Made by a program: the position numbers and the translations under genes. 64,000 bases of DNA from Siphonodentalium dalli (Eukaryota > Mollusca > Scaphopoda > Gadilida > Siphonodentaliidae), in contig CP136064.1 in NCBI GenBank assembly GCA_032622095.1, positions 4,524,280-4,588,279 of the forward strand. The letters run 5' to 3'. Shown piece after piece: positions 43,560 to 55,998 of this stretch. Under the pieces are notes generated by a model that ran no database searches, was not told the origin of the DNA, and was given only the letters and a program-made list of their open reading frames with translations. Positions within the stretch are counted from its first letter, which is position 1; each line of letters starts with the position of its first letter.

Positions 43560-46500
43560 GGGTCTTTGTTTATGTTTTTTACTCTATAGTGAAGCTGTAT
43601 ATAGGCTCTTTGGTTATGTTTTTACTCTATAGTGAAGCTGTATATAGGGTCTTTGGTTATGTTTTTACTCTATAGTGAAGCTGTATATAGGGTCTTTGTT
43701 TATGTTTTTTACTCTATAGTGAAGCTGTATATAGGCTCTTTGTTTATGTTTTTACTCTATAGTAAAGCTGTATATAGGGTCTTTGTTTATGTTTTTGCCC
43801 TATAGTGAAGCTGTATAGGGTCTTTGTTTATGTTTTTACTCTATAGTGAAGCTGTATATAGGGTCTTTGTTTATGTGTTTGCCCTATAGCGAAGCTGTAT
43901 ATAGGGTCTTTGGTTATGTTTTTGCTCTATAGTGAAGCTGTATATGGTCTTTGTTTATGTTTTTACTCTATAGTGAAGCTGTATATAGGGTCTTGGTTTA
44001 TGTTTTTACTCTATAGTGAAGCTGTATATGGTCTTTGTTTATGTTTTTACTCTATAGTGAAGCTGTATATGGTCTTTGTTTATGTTTTTACTCTATAGTG
44101 AAGCTGTTTATAGGGTCTTTGTTTATGTTTTTACTCTATAGTGAAGCTGTTTATAGGGTCTTTGTTTATGTTTTTACCCTATAGTGAAGCTGTATATAGG
44201 GTCTTTGTTTATGTTTTTACTCTATAGTGAAGCTGTATATGGTCTTTGTTTATGTTTTTACTCTATAGTGAAGCTGTATATAGGGTCTTTGGTTATGTTT
44301 TTGCTCTATAGTGAAGCTGTATATAGGGTCTTTGTTTATGTTTTTACTCTATAGTGAAGCTGTATATAGGGTATGTGTTTATGTTTTTACTCTATAGTGA
44401 AGCTGTATATAGGGTCTTTGTTTATGTTTTTGCCCTATAGTGAAGCTGTATAGGGTCTTTGTTTATTTTTTTGCCCTATAGTGAAGCTGTATATAGGGTC
44501 TTTGTTTATGTTTTTACTCTATAGTGAAGCTGTATATAGGGTCTTTGTTTATGTTTTTGCCCTATAGTGAAGCTGTATAGGGTCTTTGTTTATGTTTTTA
44601 CTCTATAGTGAAGCTGTATATAGGTTCTTTGGTTATGTGTTTGCTCTATAGTGCAGCTGTATAGGGTCTTTGTTTATGTTTTTGCTCTATAGTGCAGCTG
44701 TATAGGGTCTTTGTTTATGATTTTGCTCTATAGTGAAGCTGTATAGGGTCTTTGTTTATGTTTTTGCTCTATAGTGAAGCTGTATATAGGGTCTTTGTTT
44801 ATGTTTTTGCTCTATAGTGCAGCTGTATAGGGTCTTTGTTTATGATTTTGCTCTATAGTGAAGCTGTATAGGGTCTTTGTTTATGTTTTTGCTCTATAGT
44901 GAAGCTGTATAGGGTCTTTGTTTATGTTTTTGCTCTATAGTGAAGCTGTATATAGGGTCTTTGTTTATGTTTTTGCTCTATAGTGAAGCTGTATAGGGTC
45001 TTTGTTTATGTTTTTGCTCTATAGTGAAGCTGTATAGGGTCTTTGTTTATGTTTTTGCTCTATAGTGAAGCTGTATAGGGTCTTTGTTTATGTTTTTGCT
45101 CTATAGTGAAGCTGTATATAGGGTCTTTGGTTATGTTTTTACTCTATAGTGAAGCTGTATATAGGCTCTTTGGTTATGTTTTTACTCTATAGTGAAGCTG
45201 TATATAGGGTCTTTGGTTATGTTTTTGCTCTATAGTGAAGCTGTATATAGGGTCTTTGTTTATGTTTTTACTCTATAGTGAAGCTGTATATAGGGTCTTT
45301 ATTTATGTTTTTTACTCTATAGTGAAGCTGTATATAGGCTCTTTGTTTATGTTTTTACTCTATAGTAAAGCTGTATATAGGGTCTTTGTTTATGTGTTTG
45401 CCCTATAGCGAAGCTGTATATAGGGTCTTTGGTTATGTTTTTGCCCTATAGTGAAGCTGTATATGGTCTTTGTTTATGTTTTTACTCTATAGTGAAGCTG
45501 TATATAGGGTCTTGGTTTATGTTTTTACTCTATAGTGAAGCTGTATATGGTCTTTGTTTATGTTTTTGCCCTATAGTGAAGCTGTATAGGGTCTTTGTTT
45601 ATGTTTTTACTCTATAGTGAAGCTGTATATAGGGTCTTTGTTTATGTGTTTGCCCTATAGCGAAGCTGTATATAGGGTCTTTGGTTATGTTTTTGCCCTA
45701 TAGTGAAGCTGTATATGGTCTTTGTTTATGTTTTTACTCTATAGTGAAGCTGTATATAGGGTCTTGGTTTATGTTTTTACTCTATAGTGAAGCTGTATAT
45801 GGTCTTTGTTTATGTTTTTACTCTATAGTGAAGCTGTATATGGTCTTTGTTTATGTTTTTACTCTATAGTGAAGCTGTTTATAGGGTCTTTGTTTATGTT
45901 TTTACCCTATAGTGAAGCTGTATATAGGGTCTTTGTTTATGTTTTTACTCTATAGTGAAGCTGTATATGGTCTTTGTTTATGTTTTTACTCTATAGTGAA
46001 GCTGTATATAGGGTCTTTGGTTATGTTTTTGCTCTATAGTGAAGCTGTATATAGGGTCTTTGTTTATGTTTTTACTCTATAGTGAAGCTGTATATAGGGT
46101 ATGTGTTTATGTTTTTACTCTATAGTGAAGCTGTATATAGGGTCTTTGTTTATGTTTTTGCCCTATAGTGAAGCTGTATAGGGTCTTTGTTTATGTTTTT
46201 GCCCTATAGTGAAGCTGTATATAGGGTCTTTGTTTATGTTTTTACTCTATAGTGAAGCTGTATATAGGGTCTTTGTTTATGTTTTTGCCCTATAGTGAAG
46301 CTGTATAGGGTCTTTGTTTATGTTTTTGCCCTATAGTGAAGCTGTATATAGGGTCTTTGTTTATGTTTTTACTCTATAGTGAAGCTGTATAGGGTCTTTG
46401 TTTATGTTTTTGCTCTATAGTGCAGCTGTATAGGGTCTTTGTTTATGTTTTTGCTCTATAGTGCAGCTGTATAGGGTCTTTGTTTATGATTTTGCTCTAT

Positions 46501-46900
46501 AGTGAAGCTGTATAGGGTCTTTGTTTATGTTTTTGCTCTATAGTGAAGCTGTATAGGGTCTTTGTTTATGTTTTTGCTCTATAGTGAAGCTGTATATAGG
46601 GTCTTTGTTTATGTTTTTGCTCTATAGTGAAGCTGTATATAGGGTCTTTGGTTATGTTTTTGCTCTATAGTGAAGCTGTATATGGTCTTTGTTTATGTTT
46701 TTGCTCTATAGTGAAGCTGTATAGGGTCTTTGTTTATGTGTTTGCTCTATAGTGAAGCTGTATAGGGTCTTTGTTTATGTTTTTGCTCTATAGTGAAGCT
46801 GTATAGGGTCTTTGTTTATGTGTTTGCTCTATAGTGAAGCTGTATAGGGTCTTTGTTTATGTTTTTGCTCTATAGTGAAGCTGTATAGGGTCTTTGTTTA
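43560..46900 (+). repeat. Higher-order duplication of ~1.77 kb within the array
   Basis: Rare variant units recur in order: TTTGCCCTATAGCGAAG at 43879 and 45650, TAGGGTATGTG at 44369 and 46097, TTTATGATTTTGC at 44715 and 46484. Offsets are 1771, 1728 and 1769, differing by about one unit, so whole blocks were duplicated and then lost or gained single units. Confidence 0.8.
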
Positions 46901-49900
46901 TGTGTTTGCTCTATAGTGAAGCTGTATAGGATCTTTGTTTATGTTTTTGCTCTATAGTGAAGCTGTATATAGGTTCTTTGGTTATGTTTTTGCTCTATAG
47001 TGAAGCTGTATAGGGTCTTTGTTTATGTTTTTGCTCTATAGTGAAGCTGTATAGGGTCTTTGTTTATGTTTTTGCTCTATAGTGAAGCTGTATAGGGTCT
47101 TTGGTTATGTGTTTGCCCTATAGTGCAGCTGTATATGGTCTCTGTTTATGTTTTTGCTCTATAGTGCAGCTGTATAGGGTCTTTGTTTATGTTTTTACTC
47201 TATAGTGCAGCTGTATAGGTTCTTTGTTTTTGTTTTTGCTCTATAGTGAAGCTGTATATAGGGTCTTTGTTTTTGTTTTTACTCTATAGTGAAGCTGTAT
47301 ATAGGGTCTTTGTTTATGTTTTTGCTCTATAGTCCAGCTGTATAGGGTCTTTGTTTATGTTTTTGCTCTATAGTGAAGCTGTATATATGGTCTTTGTTTA
47401 TGTTTTTGCTCTATAGTGAAGCTGTATAGGGTCTTTGTTTATGTTTTTGCTCTATAGTGAAGCTGTATAGGGTCTTTGTTTATGTTTTTGTTCTATAGTG
47501 AAGCTGTATAGGTTCTTTGTTTTTGTTTTTGCTCTATAGTGCAGCTGTATATAGGGTCTTTGTTTTTGTTTTTACTCTATAGTGAAGCTGTATATAGGGT
47601 CTTTGGTTATGTGTTTGCTCTATAGTGAAGCTGTATAGGGTCTTTGTTTGTGTTTTTGCTCTATAGTGAAGCTGTATAGGTTCTTTGTTTTTGTTTTTGC
47701 TCTATAGTGAAGCTGTATATAGGGTCTTTGTTTTTGTTTTTACTCTATAGTGAAGCTGTATATAGGGTCTTTGTTTTTGTTTTTACTCTATAGTGAAGCT
47801 GTATAGGGTCTTTGTTTATGTTTTTGCTCTATAGTGAAGCTGTATATAGGGTCTTTGTTTATGTTTTTGCTCTATAGTGAAGCTGCATATAGGGTCTTTG
47901 TTTATGATTTTGCTCTATAGTGAAGCTGTATAGGGTCTTTGTTTATGTTTTTGTTCTATAGTGAAGCTGTATAGGTTCTTTGTTTTTGTTTTTGCTCTAT
48001 AGTGCAGCTGTATAGGGTCTTTGTTTATGTTTTTGCTCTATAGTGAAGCTGTATAGGGTCTTTGTTTATGTTTTTGTTCTATAGTGAAGCTGTATAGGTT
48101 CTTTGTTTTTGTTTTTGCTCTATAGTGCAGCTGTATAGGGTCTTTGTTTATGTTTTTGCTCTATAGTGAAGCTGTATAGGGTCTTTTTTTATGTTTTTGC
48201 TCTATAGTGAAGCTGTATAGGGTCTTTGTTTATGTTTTTGCTCTATAGTGAAGCTGTATAGGGTCTTTGGTTATGTGTTTGCTCTATAGTGAAGCTGTAT
48301 ATAGGGTCTTTGTTTAGGTTTTTGCTCTATAGTGAAGCTGTATAGGGTCTTTGGTTATGTGTTTGCTCTATAGTGAAGCTGTATAGGGTCTTTGTTTATG
48401 TTTTTGCTCTATAGTGAAGCTGTATAGGGTCTTTGTTTATGTTTTTGCTCTATAGTGAAGCTGTATAGGGTCTTTGTTTATGTTTTTGCTCTATAGTGAA
48501 GCTGTATAGGGTCTTTGGTTATGTTTTTGCTCTATAGTGAAGCTGTATAGGGTCTTTGTTTATGTTTTTACTCTATAGTGAAGCTGTATATAGGGTCTTT
48601 GTTTTTGTTTTTACTCTATAGTGAAGCTGTATAGGGTCTTTGGTTATGTGTTTGCTCTATAGTGAAGCTGTATATAGGGTCTTTGTTTAAGTTTTTGCTC
48701 TATAGTGAAGCTGTATATAGGGTCTTTGTTTATGTTTTTACTCTATAGTGAAGCTGTATATAGGGTCTTTGTTTATGTTTTTGCTCTATAGTGAAGCTGT
48801 ATAGGGTCTTTGTTTATGTTTTTGCTCTATAGTGAAGCTGTATAGGGTCTTTGTTTATGTTTTTGCTCTATAGTGAAGCTGTATATAGGGTCTTTGGTTA
48901 TGTGTTTACTCTATAGTGAAGCTGTATATAGGGTCTTTGGTTATGTTTTTGCCCTATAGTGAAGCTGTATATAGGGTCTTTGTTTATGTTTTTACTCTAT
49001 AGTGAAGCTGCATATAGGTTCTTTGTTTATGTTTTTACTCTATAGTGAAGCTGTATATAGGGTCTTTGTTTATGTTTTTGCTCTATAGTGAAGCTGTATA
49101 TAGGGTCTTTGTTTATGTTTTTACTCTATAGTGAAGCTGCATATAGGTTCTTTGTTTATGTTTTTACTCTATAGTGAAGCTGTATATAGGGTCTTTGTTT
49201 ATGTTTTTGCTCTATAGTGAAGCTGCATATAGGTTCTTTGTTTATGTTTTTACTCTATAGTGAAGCTGTATATAGGGTCTTTGTTTAGGTTTTTACTCTA
49301 TAGTGAAGCTGTATATAGGGTCTTTGTTTATGTTTTTGCTCTATAGTGAAGCTGTATAGGGTCTTTGTTTATGTTTTTACTCTATAGTGAAGCTGTATAT
49401 GGTCTTTGTTTATGTTTTTGCTCTATAGTGAAGCTGTATATAGGGTCTTTGTTTGTGTTTTTACTCTATAGTGAATCTGTATATAGGGTCTTTGTTTATG
49501 TTTTTACTCTATAGTGAAGCTGTATATAGGGTCTTTGTTTATGTTTTTACTCTATAGTGAAGCTGTATATAGGGTCTTTGTTTATGTTTTTACCCTATAG
49601 TGAAGCTGTATATAGGGTCTTTGTTTATGTTTTTACTCTATAGTGCAGCTGTATATAGGGTCTTTGTTTATGTTTTTACTCTATAGTGAAGCTGTATATA
49701 GGGTCTTTGTTTATGTTTTTACTCTATAGTGAAGCTGTATATAGGGTCTTTGTTTATGTTTTTGCTCTATAGTGAAGCTGTATATGGTCTTTGTTTATGT
49801 TTTTACTCTATAGTGAAGCTGTATATAGGGTCTTTGTTTATGTTTTTACTCTATAGTGCAGCTGTATATAGGGTCTTTGTTTATGTTTTTACTCTATAGT

Positions 49901-52682
49901 GAAGCTGTATATAGGGTCTTTGTTTATGTTTTTACTCTATAGTGAAGCTGTATATAGGGTCTTTGTTTATGTTTTTACTCTATAGTGAAGCTGTATATAG
50001 GGTCTTTGGTTATGTTTTTGCTCTATAGTGAAGCTGTATATGGTCTTTGTTTATGTTTTTACTCTATAGTGAAGCTGTATATAGGGTCTTTGGTTATGTT
50101 TTTGCCCTATAGTGAAGCTGTATATAGGGTCTTTGGTTATGTTTTTACTCTATAGTGAAGCTGTATAGGGTCTTTGTTTGTGTTTTTGCTCTATAGTGAA
50201 GCTGTATATAGGGTCTTTGTTTATGTTTTACTCTATAGTGAAGCTGTATATAGGGTCTTTGGTTATGTTTTTGCTCTATAGTGAAGCTGTATATAGGGTC
50301 TTTGGTTATGTTTTTACTCTATAGTGAAGCTGTATATAGGGTCTTTGTTTATGTTTTTGCTCTATAGTGAAGCTGTATAGGGTCTTTGTTTATGTTTTTG
50401 CCCTATAGTGAAGCTGTATATAGGGTCTTTGTTTATGTTTTTGCTCTATAGTGAAGCTGTATAGGGTCTTTGTTTATGTTTTTGCTCTCTAGTGAAGCTG
50501 TATAGGGTCTTTGTTTGTGTTTTTGCTCTATAGTGAAGCTGTATAGGGTCTTTGTTTATGTTTTTGCTCTATAGTGCAGCTGTATATAGGGTCTTTGTTT
50601 ATGTTTTTGCCCTATAGTGCAGCTGTATATAGGGTCTTTGTTTATGTTTTTACTCTATAGTGAAGCTGTATAGGGTCTTTGTTTATGTTTTTACTCTATA
50701 GTGAAGCTGTATATAGGGTCTTTGTTTGTGTTTTTGCCCTATAGTGCAGCTGTATATAGGGTCTTTGTTTATGTTTTTACTCTATAGTGAAGCTGTATAG
50801 GGTCTTTGTTTATGTTTTTACTCTATAGTGAAGCTGTATAGGGTCTTTGTTTATGTTTTTGCCCTATAGTGCAGCTGTATATAGGGTCTTTGTTTATGTT
50901 TTTGCTCTATAGTGAAGCTGTATATAGGGTCTTTGTTTATGTTTTTACTCTATAGTGAAGCTGTATATAGGGTCTTTGTTTATGTTTTTGCCCTATAGTG
51001 AAGCTGTATAGGGTCTTTGTTTATGTTTTTGCCCTATAGTGAAGCTGTATATAGGGTCTTTGTTTATGTTTTTGCTCTATAGTGAAGCTGTATAGGGTCT
51101 TTGTTTATGTTTTTGCTCTATAGTGAAGCTGTATAGGGTCTTTGTTTATGTTTTTGCTCTATAGTGAAGCTGTATAGGGTCTTTGTTTATGTTTTTGCTC
51201 TATAGTGAAGCTGTATAGGGTCTTTGTTTATGTTTTTTGCTCTATAGTGAAGCTGTATATAGGGTCTTTGGTTATGTTTTTGCTCTATAGTGAAGCTGTA
51301 TAGGGTCTTTGTTTATGTTTTTGCTCTATAGTGAAGCTGTATAGGGTCTTTGTTTATGTTTTTGCTCTAAAGTGAAGCTGTATAGGATCTTTGTTTATGT
51401 TTTTGCTCTATAGTGAAGCTGTATATAGGGTCTTTGTTTATGTTTTACTCTATAGTGAAGCTGTATATAGGGTCTTTGGTTATGTTTTTACTCTATAGTG
51501 AAGCTGTATATAGGGTCTTTGGTTATGTTTTTGCTCTATAGTGAAGCTGTATATAGGGTCTTTGTTTATGTTTTACTCTATAGTGAAGATGTATATAGGG
51601 TCTTTGTTTATGTTTTACTCTATAGTGAAGCTGTATATAGGGTCTTTGTTTATGTTTTTGCTCTATAGTGAAGCTGTATAGGGTCTTTGTTTATGTTTTT
51701 GCCCTATAGTGAAGCTGTATATAGGGTCTTTGTTTATGTTTTTGCTCTATAGTGAAGCTGTATAGGGTCTTTGTTTATGTTTTTGCTCTCTAGTGAAGCT
51801 GTATAGGGTCTTTGTTTGTGTTTTTGCCCTATAGTGCAGCTGTATATAGGGTCTTTGTTTATGTTTTTACTCTATAGTGAAGCTGTATATAGGATCTTTG
51901 GTTATGTGTTTGCTCTATAGTGAAGCTGTATATAGGGTCTTTGTTTATGTTTTTGCTCTATAGTGAAGCTGTATAGGGTCTTTGTTTATGTTTTTACTCT
52001 ATAGTGAAGCTGTATATAGGGTCTTTGTTTATGTTTTTGCCCTATAGTGAAGCTGTATATATGGTCTTTGTTTATGTTTTTGCCCTATAGTGAAGCTGTA
52101 TATAGGGTCTTTGTTTATGTTTTTACTCTATAGTGAAGCTGTATATAGGGTCTTTGTTTATGTTTTTGCCCTATAGTGAAGCTGTATAGGGTCTTGTTTA
52201 TGTTTTTGCCCTATAGTGAAGCTGTATATAGGGTCTTTGTTTATGTTTTTGCTCTATAGTGAAGCTGTATAGGGTCTTTGTTTATGTTTTTGCTCTATAG
52301 TGAAGCTGTATAGGGTCTTTGTTTATGTTTTTGCTCTATAGTGAAGCTGTATAGGGTCTTTGTTTATGTTTTTGCTCTATAGTGAAGCTGTATAGGGTCT
52401 TTGTTTATGTTTTTTGCTCTATAGTGAAGCTGTATATAGGGTCTTTGGTTATGTTTTTGCTCTATAGTGAAGCTGTATAGGGTCTTTGTTTATGTTTTTG
52501 CTCTATAGTGAAGCTGTATAGGGTCTTTGTTTATGTTTTTGCTCTATAGTGAAGCTGTATAGGGTCTTTGTTTATGTTTTTGCTCTATAGTGAAGCTGTA
52601 TAGGGTCTTTGTTTATGTTTTTGCTCTATAGTGAAGCTGTATATGGTCTTTGTTTATGTTTTTGCCCTATAGTGAAGCTGTA

Positions 52683-55600
52683 TATAGGGTCTTTGTTTAT
52701 GTTTTTGCTCTATAGTGAAGCTGTATAGGGTCTTTGTTTATGTTTTTGCTCTATAGTGAAGCTGTATATAGGGTCTTTGTTTATGTTTTTACTCTATAGT
52801 GAAGCTGTATAGGGTTTTTGTTTATGTTTTACTCTATAGTGAAGCTGTATATAGGGTCTTTGTTTATGTTTTTGCTCTATAGTGAAGCTGTATAGGGTCT
52901 TTGTTTATGTTTTTGCCCTATAGTGAAGCTGTATATAGGGTCTTTGTTTATGTTTTTGCTCTATAGTGAAGCTGTATAGGGTCTTTGTTTATGTTTTTGC
53001 TCTCTAGTGAAGCTGTATAGGGTCTTTGTTTGTGTTTTTGCCCTATAGTGAAGCTGTATATAGGGTCTTTGTTTATGTTTTTGCCCTATAGTGAAGCTGT
53101 ATAGGGTCTTTGTTTATGTTTTTGCTCTCTAGTGAAGCTGTATAGGGTCTTTGTTTGTGTTTTTGCCCTATAGTGAAGCTGTATGTAGGGTCTTTGTTTA
53201 TGTTTTTGCCCTATAGTGAAGCTGTATATGGTCTTTGTTTATGTTTTTACTCTATAGTGAAGCTGTATATAGGGTCTTTGGTTATGTTTTTACTCTATAG
53301 TGAAGCTGTATAGGGTCTTTGTTTATGTTTTTGCCCTATAGTGAAGCTGTATATAGGGTCTTTGTTTATGTTTTTGCTCTATAGTGAAGCTGTATAGGGT
53401 CTTTGTTTATGTTTTTGCTCTATAGTGAAGCTGTATAGGGTCTTTGTTTATGTTTTACTCTATAGTGAAGCTGTATAGGGTCTTTGTTTATGTTTTTGCC
53501 CTATAGTGAAGCTGTATATAGGGTCTTTGTTTATGTTTTTGCCCTATAGTGAAGCTGTATATAGGGTCTTTGTTTATGTTTTTGCTCTATAGTGAAGCTG
53601 TATAGGGTCTTTGTTTATGTTTTTGCTCTATAGTGAAGCTGTATAGGGTCTTTGTTTATGTTTTACTCTATAGTGAAGCTGTATAGGGTCTTTGTTTATG
53701 TTTTTGCCCTATAGTGAAGCTGTATATAGGGTCTTTGTTTATGTTTTTGCCCTATAGTGAAGCTGTATATAGGGTCTTTGTTTATGTTTTTGCTCTATAG
53801 TGAAGCTGTATAGGGTCTTTGTTTATGTTTTTGCTCTATAGTGAAGCTGTATAGGGTCTTTGTTTATGTTTTTACTCTATAGTGAAGCTGTATAGGGTCT
53901 TTGTTTATGTTTTTGCCCTATAGTGAAGCTGTATATAGGGTCTTTGTTTATGTTTTTGCTCTATAGTGAAGCTGTATAGGGTCTTTGTTTATGTTTTTGC
54001 CCTATAGTGAAGCTGTATATAGGGTCTTTGGTTATGTTTTTGCTCTATAGTGAAGCTGTATAGGATCTTTGTTTATGTTTTACTCTATAGTGAAGCTGTA
54101 TAGGGTCTTTGTTTATGTTTTACTCTATAGTGAAGCTGTATAGGGTCTTTGTTTATGTTTTTGCTCTATAGTGAAGCTGTATAGGGTCTTTGTTTATGTT
54201 TTACTCTATAGTGAAGCTGTATAGGGTCTTTGTTTATGTTTTACTCTATAGTGAAGCTGTATAGGGTCTTTGTTTATGTTTTTGCTCTAAAGTGAAGCTG
54301 TATAGGATCTTTGTTTATGTTTTACTCTATAGTGAAGCTGTATAGGGTCTTTGTTTATGTTTTTGCTCTATAGTGAAGCTGTATAGGGTCTTTGTTTATG
54401 TTTTTGCTCTATAGTGAAGCTGTATATAGGGTCTTTGTTTATGTTTTTACTCTATAGTGAAGCTGTATAGGGTCTTTGTTTATGTTTTACTCTATAGTGA
54501 AGCTGTATATAGGGTCTTTGTTTATGTTTTTGCTCTATAGTGAAGCTGTATAGGGTCTTTGTTTATGTTTTTGCCCTATAGTGAAGCTGTATATAGGGTC
54601 TTTGTTTATGTTTTTGCTCTATAGTGAAGCTGTATAGGGTCTTTGTTTATGTTTTTGCTCTCTAGTGAAGCTGTATAGGGTCTTTGTTTGTGTTTTTGCC
54701 CTATAGTGAAGCTGTATATAGGGTCTTTGTTTATGTTTTTGCCCTATAGTGAAGCTGTATAGGGTCTTTGTTTATGTTTTTGCTCTCTAGTGAAGCTGTA
54801 TAGGGTCTTTGTTTGTGTTTTTGCCCTATAGTGAAGCTGTATATAGGGTCTTTGTTTATGTTTTTGCCCTATAGTGAAGCTGTATATGGTCTTTGTTTAT
54901 GTTTTTACTCTATAGTGAAGCTGTATATAGGGTCTTTGGTTATGTTTTTACTCTATAGTGAAGCTGTATAGGGTCTTTGTTTATGTTTTTGCCCTATAGT
55001 GAAGCTGTATATAGGGTCTTTGTTTATGTTTTTGCTCTATAGTGAAGCTGTATAGGGTCTTTGTTTATGTTTTTGCTCTATAGTGAAGCTGTATAGGGTC
55101 TTTGTTTATGTTTTACTCTATAGTGAAGCTGTATAGGGTCTTTGTTTATGTTTTTGCCCTATAGTGAAGCTGTATATAGGGTCTTTGTTTATGTTTTTGC
55201 CCTATAGTGAAGCTGTATATAGGGTCTTTGTTTATGTTTTTGCTCTATAGTGAAGCTGTATAGGGTCTTTGTTTATGTTTTTGCTCTATAGTGAAGCTGT
55301 ATAGGGTCTTTGTTTATGTTTTACTCTATAGTGAAGCTGTATAGGGTCTTTGTTTATGTTTTTGCCCTATAGTGAAGCTGTATATAGGGTCTTTGTTTAT
55401 GTTTTTGCCCTATAGTGAAGCTGTATATAGGGTCTTTGTTTATGTTTTTGCTCTATAGTGAAGCTGTATAGGGTCTTTGTTTATGTTTTTGCTCTATAGT
55501 GAAGCTGTATAGGGTCTTTGTTTATGTTTTTACTCTATAGTGAAGCTGTATAGGGTCTTTGTTTATGTTTTTGCCCTATAGTGAAGCTGTATATAGGGTC

Positions 55601-55998
55601 TTTGTTTATGTTTTTGCTCTATAGTGAAGCTGTATAGGGTCTTTGTTTATGTTTTTGTTCTATAGTGAAGCTGTATATAGGGTCTTTGGTTATGTTTTTG
55701 CTCTATAGTGAAGCTGTATAGGATCTTTGTTTATGTTTTACTCTATAGTGAAGCTGTATAGGGTCTTTGTTTATGTTTTACTCTATAGTGAAGCTGTATA
55801 GGGTCTTTGTTTATGTTTTTGCTCTATAGTGAAGCTGTATAGGGTCTTTGTTTATGTTTTACTCTATAGTGAAGCTGTATAGGGTCTTTGTTTATGTTTT
55901 ACTCTATAGTGAAGCTGTATAGGGTCTTTGTTTATGTTTTTGCTCTAAAGTGAAGCTGTATAGGATCTTTGTTTATGTTTTACTCTATAGTGAAGCTG
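52683..55998 (+). repeat. Two tandem copies of a 1658-bp higher-order unit
   Basis: Rare words match at a constant offset of exactly 1658: GCTCTCTAG at 52999/54657 and 53124/54782, TAGGATC at 54061/55719, and the series of TGTTTTACTC units. Copy 1 is 52683-54340, copy 2 is 54341-55998. Differences are few (for example GTTTTTG at 52814 against GTCTTTG). Inside each is a smaller 208-bp duplication (TGTTTTACTC at 53451 and 53659). Confidence 0.85.

Noticed and set aside
43910-44098. Cys/Tyr/Leu-rich repeat protein in the minisatellite (also 45429-45617, 45681-45869, 63040-63312)
   Set aside because: Frames stay open only where 43- and 41-bp units happen to combine to multiples of three. There is no non-repeat sequence and no start or stop conservation.
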